Source: Perkinsus marinus ATCC 50983
Lineage: Eukaryota > Perkinsozoa > Perkinsida > Perkinsidae
Direction: 5' to 3'
DNA length: 64,000 nucleotides
Assembly (NCBI RefSeq): GCF_000006405.1
Contig: NW_003208655.1
Location: 186,001 to 250,000, forward strand
The position numbers were made by a program, and so were the translations under genes. Shown here piece by piece: positions 63,539 to 64,000 of this stretch. Below the pieces are notes generated by a model. The model saw nothing but the letters and a program-made list of their open reading frames with translations, did not search any database and was not told where the DNA came from. Position 1 is the stretch's first letter; every line of letters begins with the position of its first letter.

Positions 63539-64000
63539 ATGTCGTTCTTCCTAAAGTGGGTACACTCCCCTCCTGGCCATCGCTACTGGCTTCACCCCAC
63601 CAAGCCCTTGGTCATGCATTCGGTATCCCAGGGACTCCTCACTGTATGGGACTACTGCTCCAACAGGTGTAGATACCTCCGTTGCTTGGAGGCTGAGGGG
63701 ACTGTTCTTGATGCATGCTATTCTAATAAGGGAGATGGGCTCTATACTATTGACACTGGCGGCGTTATGAGGGTGTGGGCTATCCGAAAGCAAAGAAGTG
63801 ATGGTACTGTTACTGTATCAGTCAGCGGTCACTCTAGGCCCCCGGCACTGGCGTTGGCCTCTTTTAGTGGTGATGCTGGCGAGACAGGTGGGGTACTCAG
63901 CCTTTGCGTAGTCACTGATCGACAGCAGCTCCTTCAGCTGTCATTCGATTCTGACGAGCTCTCGATCACTATTAACAAGTGTATCGATGTGTGGCGACCT
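63539..64000 (+). CDS. WD40-repeat protein, 5' part (runs out of the window)
   Basis: ATG at 63539 and an open frame to the window edge (154 codons): MSFFLKWVHSPPGHRYWLHP, TKPLVMHSVSQGLLTVWDYC, GDGLYTIDTGGVMRVWAIRK, SLCVVTDRQQLLQLSFDSD. At least two blades with W-D/V-W endings are visible. The layout (HP-x-x-P, G-x-x-x-V-W-D, then L-D-A-C, then G-x-x-R-V-W) is similar to the start of the Rav1-like protein at 23271, so it may be a relative, but a generic WD40 protein is equally possible. Confidence 0.6.
   Translation, partial: MSFFLKWVHSPPGHRYWLHPTKPLVMHSVSQGLLTVWDYCSNRCRYLRCLEAEGTVLDACYSNKGDGLYTIDTGGVMRVWAIRKQRSDGTVTVSVSGHSRPPALALASFSGDAGETGGVLSLCVVTDRQQLLQLSFDSDELSITINKCIDVWRP

Noticed and set aside
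1..64000. CRISPR array, bacterial operons, rRNA or prophage
   Set aside because: No regularly spaced identical repeats, no ribosome-binding sites before frames, no rRNA-like sequence; introns are everywhere.

Overview
The window is nuclear DNA of an intron-rich unicellular eukaryote. Almost every gene is cut by GT-AG introns, most 43-60 nt long, so single reading frames show only pieces of genes. I rejoined the pieces by reading across canonical splice sites. An alveolate close to Perkinsus or the dinoflagellates fits best: a heptatricopeptide-type organelle RNA-binding protein (a myzozoan family), protein-only RNase P, a cytochrome b5 front-end desaturase, phytochelatin synthase, a peroxisomal bifunctional enzyme and very compact gene spacing occur together. 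The species assignment is inference.

Left part (1-13 kb, mainly + strand): the 3' end of PEX1; a His-rich unknown; a protein with four C2H2/U1-type zinc fingers; an unassigned gene on the minus strand; a heptatricopeptide-repeat protein; and a SIRT6-type sirtuin. A minus-strand block (13.5-21.9 kb) follows: protein-only RNase P with a tRNA-Leu gene inside one intron, an alpha/beta hydrolase, an unknown, and phytochelatin synthase. A tRNA-Ser lies at 13.1 kb. Next come a 4.4-kb uninterrupted Rav1/rabconnectin-3-like WD40 protein (+) and a convergent importin-5/RanBP5 gene (-).

Middle (33-38.6 kb, + strand, closely spaced): peroxisomal enoyl-CoA hydratase/3-hydroxyacyl-CoA dehydrogenase ending in SKL, an ARFRP1-type small GTPase and a NAA60-type N-acetyltransferase.

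Right part (39.7-61.5 kb) is a long run of minus-strand genes with small gaps: V-ATPase proteolipid, a secreted Thr-rich protein with sushi-like modules and an 11-residue tandem repeat, an importin-13/transportin-3-like karyopherin, an unknown helical protein, an unknown multi-pass membrane protein, a cytochrome b5 desaturase, a leucyl/phenylalanyl-tRNA-protein transferase homologue, PIG-U and a RAD21/SCC1-type kleisin. The window ends in the 5' part of another WD40 gene.

Functional links: PEX1 and the SKL-tailed bifunctional enzyme both point to working peroxisomes. V-ATPase subunit c and Rav1 belong to one system (V-ATPase and its assembly factor). RNase P and two tRNA genes sit within 3.5 kb. 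Two dispersed repeat families and a tRNA-like element lie mostly in introns. Two complete introns consist of the tRNA-like element in opposite orientations, which suggests introner-like activity and is the observation I would follow first.
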